The notes beneath the pieces are model-generated. The model saw only the letters and a program-made list of their open reading frames with translations. It was not told the DNA's origin and did not search any database. The position numbers and the translations under genes are program-made. Of a stretch of DNA of 64,000 nt, positions 25,703 through 34,255 are shown piece after piece (position 1 is the first letter of the stretch; each line of letters begins with the position of its first letter). This DNA comes from Pseudomonadota bacterium (GTDB lineage: Bacteria > Pseudomonadota > Alphaproteobacteria > Sphingomonadales > Sphingomonadaceae): positions 124,001 to 188,000 of the forward strand of contig JAEWEY010000005.1 of assembly GCA_023389105.1 (NCBI GenBank), given 5' to 3'.

Positions 25703-27076
25703 TCAGGCCGCTTCCGCGTCCTTCGCAATGACGGGCAATTGCAGGATCGTGCGCAGGCCCGGCGAATTGTCCTCCAGCAGCAGCTTGCCCTGGTGCAGAT
25801 GGGCGATGGACTCGGCCAGCGCGAGCCCAAGGCCGGCGCCTTCTTCCGACCGGCTGGAATCCAGCCGCCCGAAGCGGCGCCTAGCCTCGGCACGCCGCTC
25901 CGCCGGGATGCCCGGGCCTTTGTCAGATACTTCGACCCGGATTTCACGATCCCCGGGTGAAACGCCGATCCGGATCGAACCACCGCCTGAGCCATATCTG
26001 ATGGCATTTTCCACCAGGTTGCTGATTGCCTGCGCCAGCAATTGCCGGTGCCCGAACAGAGGGATGCTTCTGGCCGGCCGATCAAATTCGAGGACCGCTC
26101 CGCGCTCTTCGACCAAGGGATCGTACATCTCCGCCAATTCAGCGGCGAGTTCGCCAAGGTCGAACCAGCTGAACTGCTTGCGCCCGGTCAACGCCTCGGA
26201 CCGGCTGATCTCAAGCACCGCAGTCAGGATTCGCATCAATGAATCGGCCTGACGAACAACGCTGCCCAGCTTCTCTTCCTGCTCGACCGGATCGGAGGTT
26301 TCTGCCGCGGCTTGTGCGGCCGACCGTAACCGGCTGACCGGTGACCGAAGATCATGCGCAAGGCTGTCGGTCAGCAGGCGCAATTCTTCCATCAGGCCGG
26401 TGATGCGGTCGAGCATGGCGTTTATCTGCACGCCGAGCCGGTCGAAGGCGTCGCCCGTCCCGGAAAGCGGGACCCGTTGCGACAGGTCACGGGCGCTAAT
26501 CCGATCGGCAACCGTTGCAATCTCGCTGATGCGTCGCCCGACGTAGTTGGCGAGAATCAGGCCGCAGCAAAGGCCGAGCAGCCCCGCCACAACCAGCGCG
26601 ATCAAGAGGGACCTTTCCAGTGTCTCGCGAAGGGCAAAACCTTCGCCTGCCAGCCGGCCACTGACCAGCCACTGGCCGGCCGGCAGCCGGTGAGCGATGA
26701 GGGCAGCCTCATGGGGAGTCGTCTGGCCGCTCAGCCGAACCAGCGCGTGCTGATAACCTTCGACGCGTGGCAGGACCGTTGCCGATGATGGCTCCGTGTT
26801 GCCTCTGATCTGCTGGCCCTGCGGGGAGAGCAGTGCGATGACCGTCTGCGGGTCCGCATAGGTCATCGTGTCTTCAATGGCGTCATCCAATGCCGCCGCA
26901 CCCCCAGACCGGTAGACGTCGGACAAGACTTTGCCCTGCTCCACCACCTGCTGGCGGACGGTCGCCACAGCCTGATCATTGGTCCGGAGGTAAATGAAAC
27001 CGATGACGGCCAGGTTCGACAGTAGAGCTAGCAGGCCCGCGAGCAGGGCAATCCGGAGAGTAGTCGGCACGCGCAA
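25703..27076 (-). CDS. Two-component sensor histidine kinase
   Basis: Inner-membrane kinase of 457 residues. A transmembrane helix at about 7-30, a periplasmic sensor region, a second helix at about 160-180 and a HAMP linker lead into the dimerisation domain with the phospho-accepting His in SLAHDLRSPVSRLR. The ATP domain has N-box NLVENAIRYG, G1 DKGPGIP and G2 EGAGLGLALAES. The response regulator gene is 11 bp upstream on the same strand, so they form a cognate pair. The signal is unknown; the periplasmic part has no named domain I recognise. Confidence 0.93.
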   Translation of the reverse strand: MRVPTTLRIALLAGLLALLSNLAVIGFIYLRTNDQAVATVRQQVVEQGKVLSDVYRSGGAAALDDAIEDTMTYADPQTVIALLSPQGQQIRGNTEPSSATVLPRVEGYQHALVRLSGQTTPHEAALIAHRLPAGQWLVSGRLAGEGFALRETLERSLLIALVVAGLLGLCCGLILANYVGRRISEIATVADRISARDLSQRVPLSGTGDAFDRLGVQINAMLDRITGLMEELRLLTDSLAHDLRSPVSRLRSAAQAAAETSDPVEQEEKLGSVVRQADSLMRILTAVLEISRSEALTGRKQFSWFDLGELAAELAEMYDPLVEERGAVLEFDRPARSIPLFGHRQLLAQAISNLVENAIRYGSGGGSIRIGVSPGDREIRVEVSDKGPGIPAERRAEARRRFGRLDSSRSEEGAGLGLALAESIAHLHQGKLLLEDNSPGLRTILQLPVIAKDAEAA

Positions 27077-27087
27077 AGTTTAGCGCG

Positions 27088-27771
27088 TCACGCCGCCAGC
27101 ATGTAGCCCGCGCCGCGCACCGTGTGCAGCAGGGGCTTTTCATACCCTTCGTCGAGCTTTCGGCGCAGCCGGCTGACGTGCACGTCGATGACGTTCGTGC
27201 CTGGGTCGAAATGGTAATCCCACACTTGTTCGAGCAACATGGTGCGGGTGACGACGCGCCCTTCGTTGCGCGCGAAATATTCGAGTAGAAGATATTCGCG
27301 GGGCTTGAGATCGAGCTTTTTGCCGCCGCGCTTCACGGTACGGGAAAGTGGCTCGATCTCGAGATCGCCGACGGTCAGGCGATGCTGCGCCGGGTCGATG
27401 CGCGCCTCGCGGCGTCGCAGCAGTGCATTCACGCGCGCCAGCAGCTCCGCGAAGGAGAATGGTTTGACGAGATAATCGTCGGAACCGCACTCCAATCCTT
27501 CGATCCGGTCGCCGACCGATGCCAAAGCGGAGAGGACGAGCACGGGTGTTTCGATGTGTGCGGCCCGCAGCGCACGCAGAACCGATAAACCATCGAGGCC
27601 CGGCAGCATTCGATCGAGAATGATGAGGTCGAAGCTGCCGTCGGTAGCGCGGAAAAGGCCGTCCTGGCCGTTATGCGCTTCGTCGACGCAATGCCCTTCC
27701 TGGGTCAGGCCCTTGGCGAGGTAGGACGCGGTCTCGCGATCGTCCTCAATCAGCAAGATTTTACGGCCCAT
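27088..27771 (-). CDS. OmpR-family response regulator
   Basis: A 227-residue regulator: receiver domain beginning MGRKILLIEDDRETASYLAKGL with acidic pocket EDD, phospho-accepting Asp in LIILDRMLPGLDG, and Lys in YLVKPF; then a winged-helix DNA-binding domain (LKPREYLLLEYFARNEGRVVTRTMLLEQVWDYHFDPGTNVIDVHVSRLR). ATG 27771 has GAGG upstream; the longer in-frame start at 27864 has no support. It heads the operon with the kinase. Targets unknown. Confidence 0.94.
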   Translation of the reverse strand: MGRKILLIEDDRETASYLAKGLTQEGHCVDEAHNGQDGLFRATDGSFDLIILDRMLPGLDGLSVLRALRAAHIETPVLVLSALASVGDRIEGLECGSDDYLVKPFSFAELLARVNALLRRREARIDPAQHRLTVGDLEIEPLSRTVKRGGKKLDLKPREYLLLEYFARNEGRVVTRTMLLEQVWDYHFDPGTNVIDVHVSRLRRKLDEGYEKPLLHTVRGAGYMLAA

Positions 27772-27865
27772 GATACCTCGCAGCAAAATGCCTGGCGCCA
27801 TTGTCTCGTACGACGCTGCCTCGCGGGAGTCGACGGAGGCAGCGCCGTACGGAGACTGACGCATC

Positions 27866-28129
27866 TTAGCCCTTCGTCGTTTCCGACGACTTCTTGGCAG
27901 GCGCCTTCTTCATGCTGGCCTTGGCTGCATGATGCTTACGATGCCGCTTCACGCGGGCATGGGCCTTGCCCTTCGTCGAGGTCGGGGTGACCTTCGTCGT
28001 GACCGTCGTCGTGGCCTTGGCGGTCGGCGTCTTGGTCGTCACCGTCTTGGTGGTGGTGGCCGTGGGGGCAGCGAGTACGGGGGTAGCGAACAGCGCAGCT
28101 GCCGCAACTGAAGCAATCAACTTCGTCAT
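27866..28129 (-). CDS. Small exported Thr/Lys-rich basic protein
   Basis: An 87-residue secreted protein: signal peptide MTKLIASVAAAALFATPVLA, then a low-complexity tail of TKT/VTTK repeats changing to Lys/Arg/His (RVKRHRKHH) and KKAPAKK. GGAGGA precedes the start. The next gene upstream on the strand (28248-28424) encodes a similar secreted Lys-rich peptide, so the two look like tandem paralogues. The basic tail may bind DNA, polyanions or the cell surface; this is speculation. Confidence 0.65.
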   Translation of the reverse strand: MTKLIASVAAAALFATPVLAAPTATTTKTVTTKTPTAKATTTVTTKVTPTSTKGKAHARVKRHRKHHAAKASMKKAPAKKSSETTKG

Positions 28130-28247
28130 GATTCTTCCTCCGTCGACGATATTTCGCCGAGAAGTTGTGGCTACGGCGATGCGTTTCTCAACGCCGTGGC
28201 CGTAAGGTTAAATGGCGTTCATTCAGCCAGCGGGCGCAAATGATGCC

Positions 28248-28424
28248 TTAGCCGCGACGCTTGTTCGCCTTGACCGGCGCCTTGGCGGCGACCTTTGCGG
28301 ATTTCCTGACTTGGGTCTTCTGCGCCACAGGGCGGGCGGTCTTGGTCGCGGCCACCGCGGGAGCGGCAATCATGCCAAGGGCGGCGATCGAAGCGATAAG
28401 CGAACGGTTCAAGATCATCTCCAT
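28248..28424 (-). CDS. Small exported Lys/Ala-rich basic protein, paralogue of its neighbour
   Basis: A short frame ending at TAA 28250-28248 encodes a signal peptide (NRSLIASIAALGMIAAPAVA) and about 32 residues rich in Lys, Ala and Val (TKTARPVAQKTQVRKSAK and so on, ending in NKRRG). The start is uncertain: ATG 28424, ATG 28418 or TTG 28412, the last having GGAG at six bases. Shared features with the neighbouring 87-residue protein (SLIAS-A signal, ATKT junction, Lys every few residues) argue that it is real. Confidence 0.55.
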   Translation of the reverse strand: MEMILNRSLIASIAALGMIAAPAVAATKTARPVAQKTQVRKSAKVAAKAPVKANKRRG

Positions 28425-28558
28425 CAAACACGCTCAAGCGAGCTATGACGATCTAGGCCGAGGAAGATCACGGGGCCGTTTCGCGGGAATGAAAGTGCGT
28501 TCATCGAGCCCCTCGCGGGCATTGCGCGCGTGCCGAGACTGGTTAGGGTCGGCAACCG

Positions 28559-28990
28559 ATGATCGCCCAGAAAACCCGTTACGCGCTACGATCTTTGCTG
28601 TTTCTGGCCGAGCAGTCCGGCCGTGCACCAGTCCAGCTAGGCCGCATTGCCGAAACCCAACGCGTGCCCCCCAAGTATCTTGAGCTGATCATGCTCGACC
28701 TCAAGAAGGCCGGTTTGGTAAGAAGCTCGCGAGGTCCTCGCGGGGGCTATCAGCTTAGCAAGGCTGCCGAAGAGATATCCTTCGGGGAAATCGTTCGTAC
28801 GATGGAAGGGCCGATTGCCCTAGTGTCCTGCGCCAGCGTCAATTTCTACGCGCCTTGTGGTGACTGTCACGATGAAGCGACGTGCGCTATCCGCCGCGCT
28901 TTCACGATCTTACGCGATCAGAGCACCTCGGTGCTCGACGGCATCACGCTGGCGCAGGCGGCGGAGTGGGAAAACCGCTTTTCCGACTGA
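28559..28990 (+). CDS. Rrf2 family transcriptional regulator, probable Fe-S sensor
   Basis: A 143-residue winged-helix regulator: MIAQKTRYALRSLLFLAE start, recognition region RVPPKYLELIMLDLKKAGLVRSSRGPRGGYQLSK, dimerisation helix near the C-terminus. Four cysteines at 91, 100, 103 and 109 (SC..YAPCGDC..C) could hold an iron-sulfur cluster, as in IscR- and NsrR-type members, although the spacing is not that of IscR. Targets unknown; no isc or suf genes are adjacent. A short gene on the opposite strand ends two bases away. Confidence 0.87.
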   Translation: MIAQKTRYALRSLLFLAEQSGRAPVQLGRIAETQRVPPKYLELIMLDLKKAGLVRSSRGPRGGYQLSKAAEEISFGEIVRTMEGPIALVSCASVNFYAPCGDCHDEATCAIRRAFTILRDQSTSVLDGITLAQAAEWENRFSD

Positions 28991-28992
28991 AA

Positions 28993-29169
28993 TTAATTCG
29001 GCGCGAAGAGGGAGAAGCGATCCGCAACCGGGGACTGCTTGGCCACGCTTCCAGTACTTTGCGCTGGATTGATGTTGTGAACCGCGTGTGAGGTCGCGGC
29101 GATTGCAGAAACGGGGATCGCGAGCAAAATCGCAAGCGCGAGATCGCCAAGCAAATGGCGAGAGGTCAT
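28993..29169 (-). CDS. Small exported protein (58 aa), unknown
   Basis: ATG 29169 with GGAG eight bases upstream gives a 58-residue protein with a strong signal peptide (MTSRHLLGDLALAILLAIPV, then SAIAA) and a 35-residue polar mature part. An EcfG-like promoter lies 54-78 bases upstream. No family recognised. Confidence 0.55.
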   Translation of the reverse strand: MTSRHLLGDLALAILLAIPVSAIAATSHAVHNINPAQSTGSVAKQSPVADRFSLFAPN

Positions 29170-29222
29170 CGGGACGGCTCCACATTCCAATTCACGCAGG
29201 CATCCTGCGCACTTGCCGACCA

Positions 29223-29247
29223 GACGAAACAGCCGCTTGAAAGTTCC
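29223..29247 (-). promoter_or_regulatory. Candidate EcfG-type promoter for the 58-residue exported protein
   Basis: On the minus strand GGAAC (29247-29243) is followed after 16 bases by CGTC (29226-29223), near the EcfG consensus GGAAC-N16/17-CGTT. Distance to the start codon (about 54 bases) is normal. Confidence 0.35.
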
Positions 29248-29339
29248 TGTCGTTACGTTTCGCGAACGTCCGCCGCGATCGCTCTCAAGATAAACGGCGA
29301 AGATTTTACGGCTTACGCCTGAGCGACTAGAGAAGCAGG

Positions 29340-30209
29340 ATGTCCACCTTCACCATCGACACCGCGACCAGTCGTGCAACACCTTCACCAGTGCCCGGCA
29401 AAAGGATGACCGCCCCGTCGCTCCGCGGGCGTAAGGTCGAAGGCACGATGGCCGAGCCCATCGTCATGCTGACAGCCTACACGATGCGAATGGCCCAACT
29501 GCTCGATCCTCATTGTGAGATGCTTCTTGTCGGCGACAGTCTGGGGCAGGTGATTTATGGATTGCCGTCGACCATTCCCGTGACATTGGAAATGATGTGC
29601 GCGCACGGCGCCGCGGTGGTTCGCGGTAGCTGGCATGCCCTCGTGGCGGTCGACATGCCATTTGGCAGTTACGAGCAATCGCCGGAGCAGGCGTTCGCCA
29701 ACGCGTCCCGGATCATGAAGGAAACGGGCTGTGCCGCCGTAAAGCTCGAGGGTGGGGCGGCGATGGCGCCCACCATTGCATTCCTCGTTCAGCGTGGGGT
29801 TCCGGTGATCGGCCACGTCGGACTTACGCCGCAGGCAGTCAACACGCTTGGCGGTTATGGCGCGCGGGGGCGCCAGGACGAAGAAAAGCGCAAGATCCTG
29901 TCCGATGCGCGGGCCGTTGACGATGCCGGGGCGTTTTGCATCGTCGTCGAGGGCGTCCTCGAAGCACTTGCGGATGAGATTACGGCCGCGGTCGGCGCGC
30001 CGGTCATCGGCATTGGCGCCTCTGCCAATTGCGACGGCCAAGTGCTTGTCACCGACGATATGCTGGGAATGTTCGAGCGCACGCCCCGCTTCGTAAAGCG
30101 CTACGACGACCTCGCCGCACGCATTGGCGAAGCCGCCCGCACCTACGCTGAGGAGGTCCGAGACAGGCGTTTCCCGACTGCCGACCAGACGTACAGGCCC
30201 AAGGCCTGA
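29340..30209 (+). CDS. panB: 3-methyl-2-oxobutanoate hydroxymethyltransferase
   Basis: First step of pantothenate/CoA synthesis: ketoisovalerate plus methylene-THF to ketopantoate. The 289-residue protein has the TIM-barrel motifs LTAYTMRMAQLLD, LVGDSLGQVIYGLPSTIPVTLE with the metal-binding aspartate, VAVDMPFGSY, AVKLEGG, PVIGHVGLTPQ and PVIGIGASANCDGQVLV. It carries about 25 extra N-terminal residues relative to the usual 264, so the true start might be the ATG at 29406. panC is not adjacent. Confidence 0.95.
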   Translation: MSTFTIDTATSRATPSPVPGKRMTAPSLRGRKVEGTMAEPIVMLTAYTMRMAQLLDPHCEMLLVGDSLGQVIYGLPSTIPVTLEMMCAHGAAVVRGSWHALVAVDMPFGSYEQSPEQAFANASRIMKETGCAAVKLEGGAAMAPTIAFLVQRGVPVIGHVGLTPQAVNTLGGYGARGRQDEEKRKILSDARAVDDAGAFCIVVEGVLEALADEITAAVGAPVIGIGASANCDGQVLVTDDMLGMFERTPRFVKRYDDLAARIGEAARTYAEEVRDRRFPTADQTYRPKA

Positions 30210-30328
30210 CGCCTCTTTGCGTTTAGCGCCATAGTCGCTAGACGGTGCGCCGCCAGCTTCCGTTCATCATTGGTGGGGGAGGGGAGCACGGCAGTTTGAC
30301 CCCCTTGCGAGCCGACTGAGGAACCTTC

Positions 30329-31027
30329 TTGGCGCAGCCCCCGGACATCAGCGACACCTTCGTTCGCGAAGTCGACGAGAATCTCCGTCGCGATCAAGTC
30401 GAAGATTTTTTCAAGCGTTATGGCAGCTGGATTGCCGCTGCTGTCGTCCTGTTTCTCCTCGTCAGCGGCGGCCTGATCTGGTGGAAGCAGCATCAGCTGA
30501 AAGAGAATGAGGCGCGCGTCGAAAAGCTCGCCCAGACCTACACCGACATTGCGTCCGGCAACGTGTCGCGCGCGCCACAGCAATTTGACGAGCTGTCGAA
30601 ACAGGGAAGCAAGGCGGTACGCGCCACTGCTATGTTTGCCCGTGCGGCAGTCGCCTTGCAGCAGGGCGATCCCAAGCAGGCCGCCGGCGTTTATCAGTCC
30701 ATCGCAGGCGACACGGGTTTCCCGAAGCCCTATCGCGACGCGGCACTTATTCGCCAGACTGCGCTGCAGTTTGACCAATTGCAGCCCCAGGAAGTGATCT
30801 CACGCTTGCAGCCCCTGGCGAAGCCGGGCGAGCCTTGGTTCGGCAGCGCGGGCGAGATGACGGCCTTGGCGCTGATAAAACAGAACAAGAAACAGGAAGC
30901 CGGGCAGCTTTTCCTCGCGATCGCGAAGGACAATGGGGTGCCCAGAACAATTCGCGCGCGCGCTGTGCAGATCGCCGGTTCGCTTGGCGTCGATGCCAGC
31001 AGCGCGCTTCCGCCTCAGGCCCAATAG
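30329..31027 (+). CDS. YfgM-like membrane-anchored tetratricopeptide protein
   Basis: A 232-residue protein with a cytosolic head (DTFVREVDENLRRDQVEDFFKRYG), one transmembrane helix (WIAAAVVLFLLVSGGLIWW) and a periplasmic TPR-like helical domain. This is the YfgM/Tol-Pal TPR-2 architecture; E. coli YfgM helps periplasmic chaperones at the Sec exit. The TTG start has GAGGA six bases upstream. The order yfgM-bamB-der is the same as in E. coli, which strengthens the assignment. Confidence 0.88.
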   Translation: MAQPPDISDTFVREVDENLRRDQVEDFFKRYGSWIAAAVVLFLLVSGGLIWWKQHQLKENEARVEKLAQTYTDIASGNVSRAPQQFDELSKQGSKAVRATAMFARAAVALQQGDPKQAAGVYQSIAGDTGFPKPYRDAALIRQTALQFDQLQPQEVISRLQPLAKPGEPWFGSAGEMTALALIKQNKKQEAGQLFLAIAKDNGVPRTIRARAVQIAGSLGVDASSALPPQAQ

Positions 31028-31034
31028 GACCAAC

Positions 31035-32369
31035 ATGACCCAATCGACGATTTACCGCTCAACGTTGCTGATCGCCGCGGCGCTAGCTGCCAGCGGCTGC
31101 GGCATCATAAAAAAGGGCAAGGGACCGAGCACTCCGGTGCTTGGACAGCGGATCGCCGTCCTGACCGGCGAGGGTGATGTCGCCGTAGATCCTGAGACGG
31201 CCGCCATGCCCATGAGCCTGCCAGGGGCGACCGCAAACACGGAATGGACGCAGTCGGGCGGGAACGCCGTCAAGTCGATGGGGCAGCTGGCGCTTGGCCA
31301 GGCCCTCAACCGCGCATTTAGCGTGCAGGCCGGACGTGGAAATTCGCTGACGGCCCGCTTGGCCGCGGCTCCGATCGTCGCCGGCGGCCGCGTCTACACC
31401 ATCGATACGCTGGGCTCGGTACGAGCCTTCGACGCGTCAACGGGTGGACAGGTCTGGGCGAGCCAGACCCCGACCGAGCGCAATAACCAGGCGTCGCTCT
31501 ATGGCGGCGGCCTCGCCTACGCCAACGGCCGCGTCTACGCGACCAATGGTCTTGGCTTCGTCGCGGCACTCGATGAGCGGAATGGCGGGATCGTCTGGCA
31601 GGTTCGTCCGGGCGGTCCGCTGCGCGGCGCCCCGACGGTCGCCTACGACTCCGTCTATGTAATTAGCCAGGATAATCAGATCTACTCGCTGAAGACGGCG
31701 GACGGCTCGACCAACTGGTCGCAGCAAGCCTCGCTCGAGGTCGCCGGCGTGTTCGGCTCGGCATCGCCGGCTGTCGGCCAAGGCACGGTCGTGGCCGGGT
31801 TCTCCTCAGGCGAGCTCAACGCCTATCGCTACGAGAACGCCCGCCAGGTCTGGCAGGACGCCCTACAACGCACGAGCATCCGTACCAGCGTTTCCTCGCT
31901 CAACGATATCGACGCCGATCCGGTAATCGATAGCGGCCAGGTCATCGCGATCGGACAAGGCGGACGCATGGTCGCGCTCGAGCTCACGACCGGTCAGCGT
32001 CAGTGGGAGCTGAATGTCGCCGGCATCTCGACCCCATGGGTGGCGGGTGACTGGATCTTTGTCGTTACCGACGATGCCAAGCTCATTTGCGTGTATCGGC
32101 AGAACGGGCACGTGCGTTGGATTAGCCAGCTGCCGCAGTTCCAGAAGGCAAAGTCGAAAAAGGGTGAGATCGATTATTCCGGTCCCGTGCTCGCGGGTAA
32201 CCGTCTGATCGTCACCGGCTCGAACGGCGCCTTGATCTATGCTGATCCGACCACGGGCGCGGTGCAGAGCCAGACGAGCATCGGCGCGCCGGTCAGCCTT
32301 TCGCCGGTGGTGGCCAATTCGACGCTTTACATCCTCGATGATCGCGCCCGCCTGACGGCGTTCCGCTAA
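31035..32369 (+). CDS. bamB: Outer membrane assembly lipoprotein, PQQ-like beta-propeller
   Basis: Lipoprotein of the BAM complex, which inserts beta-barrel proteins in the outer membrane. The 444-residue product has a lipobox (LAASGC), then an eight-bladed propeller built of repeats such as RVYTIDTLGSVRAFDASTGGQVWAS and RVYATNGLGFVAALDERNGGIVW. ATG 31035 gives a correct lipoprotein signal; the longer frame from 30933 lies within yfgM. Seven bases separate it from yfgM. An extra 70-residue stretch between the lipobox and the first blade is typical of alphaproteobacterial members. Confidence 0.92.
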   Translation: MTQSTIYRSTLLIAAALAASGCGIIKKGKGPSTPVLGQRIAVLTGEGDVAVDPETAAMPMSLPGATANTEWTQSGGNAVKSMGQLALGQALNRAFSVQAGRGNSLTARLAAAPIVAGGRVYTIDTLGSVRAFDASTGGQVWASQTPTERNNQASLYGGGLAYANGRVYATNGLGFVAALDERNGGIVWQVRPGGPLRGAPTVAYDSVYVISQDNQIYSLKTADGSTNWSQQASLEVAGVFGSASPAVGQGTVVAGFSSGELNAYRYENARQVWQDALQRTSIRTSVSSLNDIDADPVIDSGQVIAIGQGGRMVALELTTGQRQWELNVAGISTPWVAGDWIFVVTDDAKLICVYRQNGHVRWISQLPQFQKAKSKKGEIDYSGPVLAGNRLIVTGSNGALIYADPTTGAVQSQTSIGAPVSLSPVVANSTLYILDDRARLTAFR

Positions 32370-32376
32370 GCCCCTC

Positions 32377-32397
32377 GCAGCGCCGACGTGGCGCTGC
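32377..32397 (+). repeat. Hairpin between bamB and der
   Basis: A perfect 8-bp stem GCAGCGCC / GGCGCTGC with a GACGT loop, without a T run. It may stabilise the bamB end or attenuate der expression; it is not a standard terminator. Confidence 0.4.
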
Positions 32398-32409
32398 TAT
32401 CGGCGCCTC

Positions 32410-33759
32410 ATGCCTCTTCCGACCGTTGCCATCGTCGGCCGACCCAACGTCGGCAAATCGACCCTGTTCAACCGGCTGGTCGGCAAGCGCCTCGCGCTGG
32501 TTGACGATCGGCCTGGCGTCACTCGCGACCGTCGTGAGGGCGACGCAAGCCTGCTGGGCATGGACTTCCGGGTTATCGATACCGCCGGGTTCGAAGAGGA
32601 TGATCCACAGACATTGCCGGGCCGAATGCGGGCGCAGACCGAGGCCGCGGTTCGCGAAGCCGACGCCGCGCTGTTCCTGATCGACGCGCGCGACGGCCTG
32701 ACACCGCTTGACGAGGAGATTGGCCGCTGGCTGCGCGCGGAAAGCACGCCGGTGATCGTCGTCGCCAACAAAGCGGAGGGCCGCGCGGCCGAAGCAGGCA
32801 TCCTCGAAAGCTTCAGTTTGGGCCTCGGCGAGCCGATTGCGGTCAGCGCCGAGCATGGCGAAGGAATCGCCGACCTGTTCGGTGCTCTACAGCCTCTGAT
32901 CGAGCGCGAGGACTTTGAGGAGGAGGCGGAAGACGACGAAGACGCCCCGCTGAAGATTGCCATCGTCGGACGGCCGAACGCCGGCAAGTCCACGCTGGTG
33001 AACCGACTGCTAGGCGAGGAGAGGATGATCACGGGGCCGGAAGCGGGCATCACCCGCGATTCCATTAGCCTGCAGTGGGAATGGAACGGCCATCCGGTTC
33101 AACTCGTCGATACCGCGGGCTTGCGCAAACGCGCCAAGGTCGAGGACAAGTTGGAGCGCCTGTCTGCGGCCGATACGCGCCGTGCGATTGACTATGCCGA
33201 AGTGGTCGTCCTGCTCCTCGACGCCACGCGCGGCCTCGAATCACAGGATCTGCGCATCGCCTCGCAAGTCATCGAGGAGGGGCGGGCGCTGATCCTTGTT
33301 CTCAACAAATGGGACGTCGCCGAAAACGCCTCTTCGTTGTTCAACGGCGTAAAAGCCGCGCTCGACGAGGGTTTGTCCCAGCTTCGCAATGTCCCGCTAC
33401 TCACCGTGTCTGCCAAGACCGGCAAGGGCACAGACATGATTTTCAAGGTCGCGTTCGAGATGCGCGAGGCGTGGAGCCGTCGCGTGCCGACGGGCGAGCT
33501 TAACCGCTGGTTCGAGCGCGCAATCGAGGCCAATCCGCCACCGGCTCCGAAGGGCCAGAGAATCAAGCTTCGCTACATCACGCAGGTGAAGAACCGGCCG
33601 CCGAGCTTCGTCGTGTTCGGCAACCGGACAGACGAGCTGCCGGACAGCTACCGACGCTATCTGCTGAATTCCATGCGGCGCGACTTCAACATGGAAGCGA
33701 TCCCTTTGCGGCTCGAATTCCGCGGCCGCAGCAACCCGTTCGACCGCAATCGCCGGTAG
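32410..33759 (+). CDS. der: Ribosome-assembly GTPase Der (EngA)
   Basis: Double-GTPase needed for 50S subunit maturation. The 449-residue protein has two G domains: G1 GRPNVGKS at 10-17 with DTAGF and NKAE, then G1 GRPNAGKS near 185 with DTAGLRKRAKVEDKLE and NKWD, and a C-terminal KH-like domain (PPAPKGQRIKLRYITQVKNRPPSFVVFGNR) that binds rRNA. Length and order are normal. An acidic linker joins the two G domains. Confidence 0.97.
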   Translation: MPLPTVAIVGRPNVGKSTLFNRLVGKRLALVDDRPGVTRDRREGDASLLGMDFRVIDTAGFEEDDPQTLPGRMRAQTEAAVREADAALFLIDARDGLTPLDEEIGRWLRAESTPVIVVANKAEGRAAEAGILESFSLGLGEPIAVSAEHGEGIADLFGALQPLIEREDFEEEAEDDEDAPLKIAIVGRPNAGKSTLVNRLLGEERMITGPEAGITRDSISLQWEWNGHPVQLVDTAGLRKRAKVEDKLERLSAADTRRAIDYAEVVVLLLDATRGLESQDLRIASQVIEEGRALILVLNKWDVAENASSLFNGVKAALDEGLSQLRNVPLLTVSAKTGKGTDMIFKVAFEMREAWSRRVPTGELNRWFERAIEANPPPAPKGQRIKLRYITQVKNRPPSFVVFGNRTDELPDSYRRYLLNSMRRDFNMEAIPLRLEFRGRSNPFDRNRR

Positions 33760-33820
33760 GTCGTAAGGCAAAGTTTACCGTTTCTGGCCTATCCCACCCT
33801 GAAGAATCAGGGAGCTTTGG

Positions 33821-34255
33821 GTGGCCGAAGAGGCTTTGGACGTCGTCGACTGGGTGAGCTTCGAAAAGGGGCGGTCCGAACTCGGTCCGGGCTTCATCCG
33901 TATTCTCAGCTACTTCAAGGAAGATGGCGTGAAGTCGATCGCGCAGATCGAACAGGCGATGCGCGACGAGAATACGATCGCGCTGGTCATGCCGTCACAC
34001 ACGCTCAAAGGGGAGGCTCGCCAGCTTGGCGCAGAGCCGCTCGCCAAGGTCGCCGAGCTGATCGAGACGACCGCGCGCTTCTGCATCGAAAGCCGCCGCT
34101 TTCCGGACGAACTGGTGCCGGAAGTGGTGCAGTTGCGAAAGCTGTTCGACCAAACGATCGACCTGTTCGAAAAGGCGACCAACCCGCTGGTGCAGCGAAC
34201 GCCGACCGGCGGCTTTGGCCGCAAGGTCACCAATCAGGGCTTCGGCCGGATCTAG
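33821..34255 (+). CDS. Histidine phosphotransfer (Hpt) domain protein
   Basis: A 144-residue, mostly helical protein with the Hpt signature SHTLKGEARQLGAEPLAKVAELIE; the histidine at about residue 64 is the likely phosphate acceptor. Hpt proteins shuttle phosphate between hybrid kinases and response regulators. The start is GTG 33821 with GGGAG upstream. No kinase or regulator is adjacent; the hybrid kinase at 60270-62168 is a conceivable partner, but that is speculation. Its stop overlaps that of the convergent membrane protein. Confidence 0.83.
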   Translation: MAEEALDVVDWVSFEKGRSELGPGFIRILSYFKEDGVKSIAQIEQAMRDENTIALVMPSHTLKGEARQLGAEPLAKVAELIETTARFCIESRRFPDELVPEVVQLRKLFDQTIDLFEKATNPLVQRTPTGGFGRKVTNQGFGRI

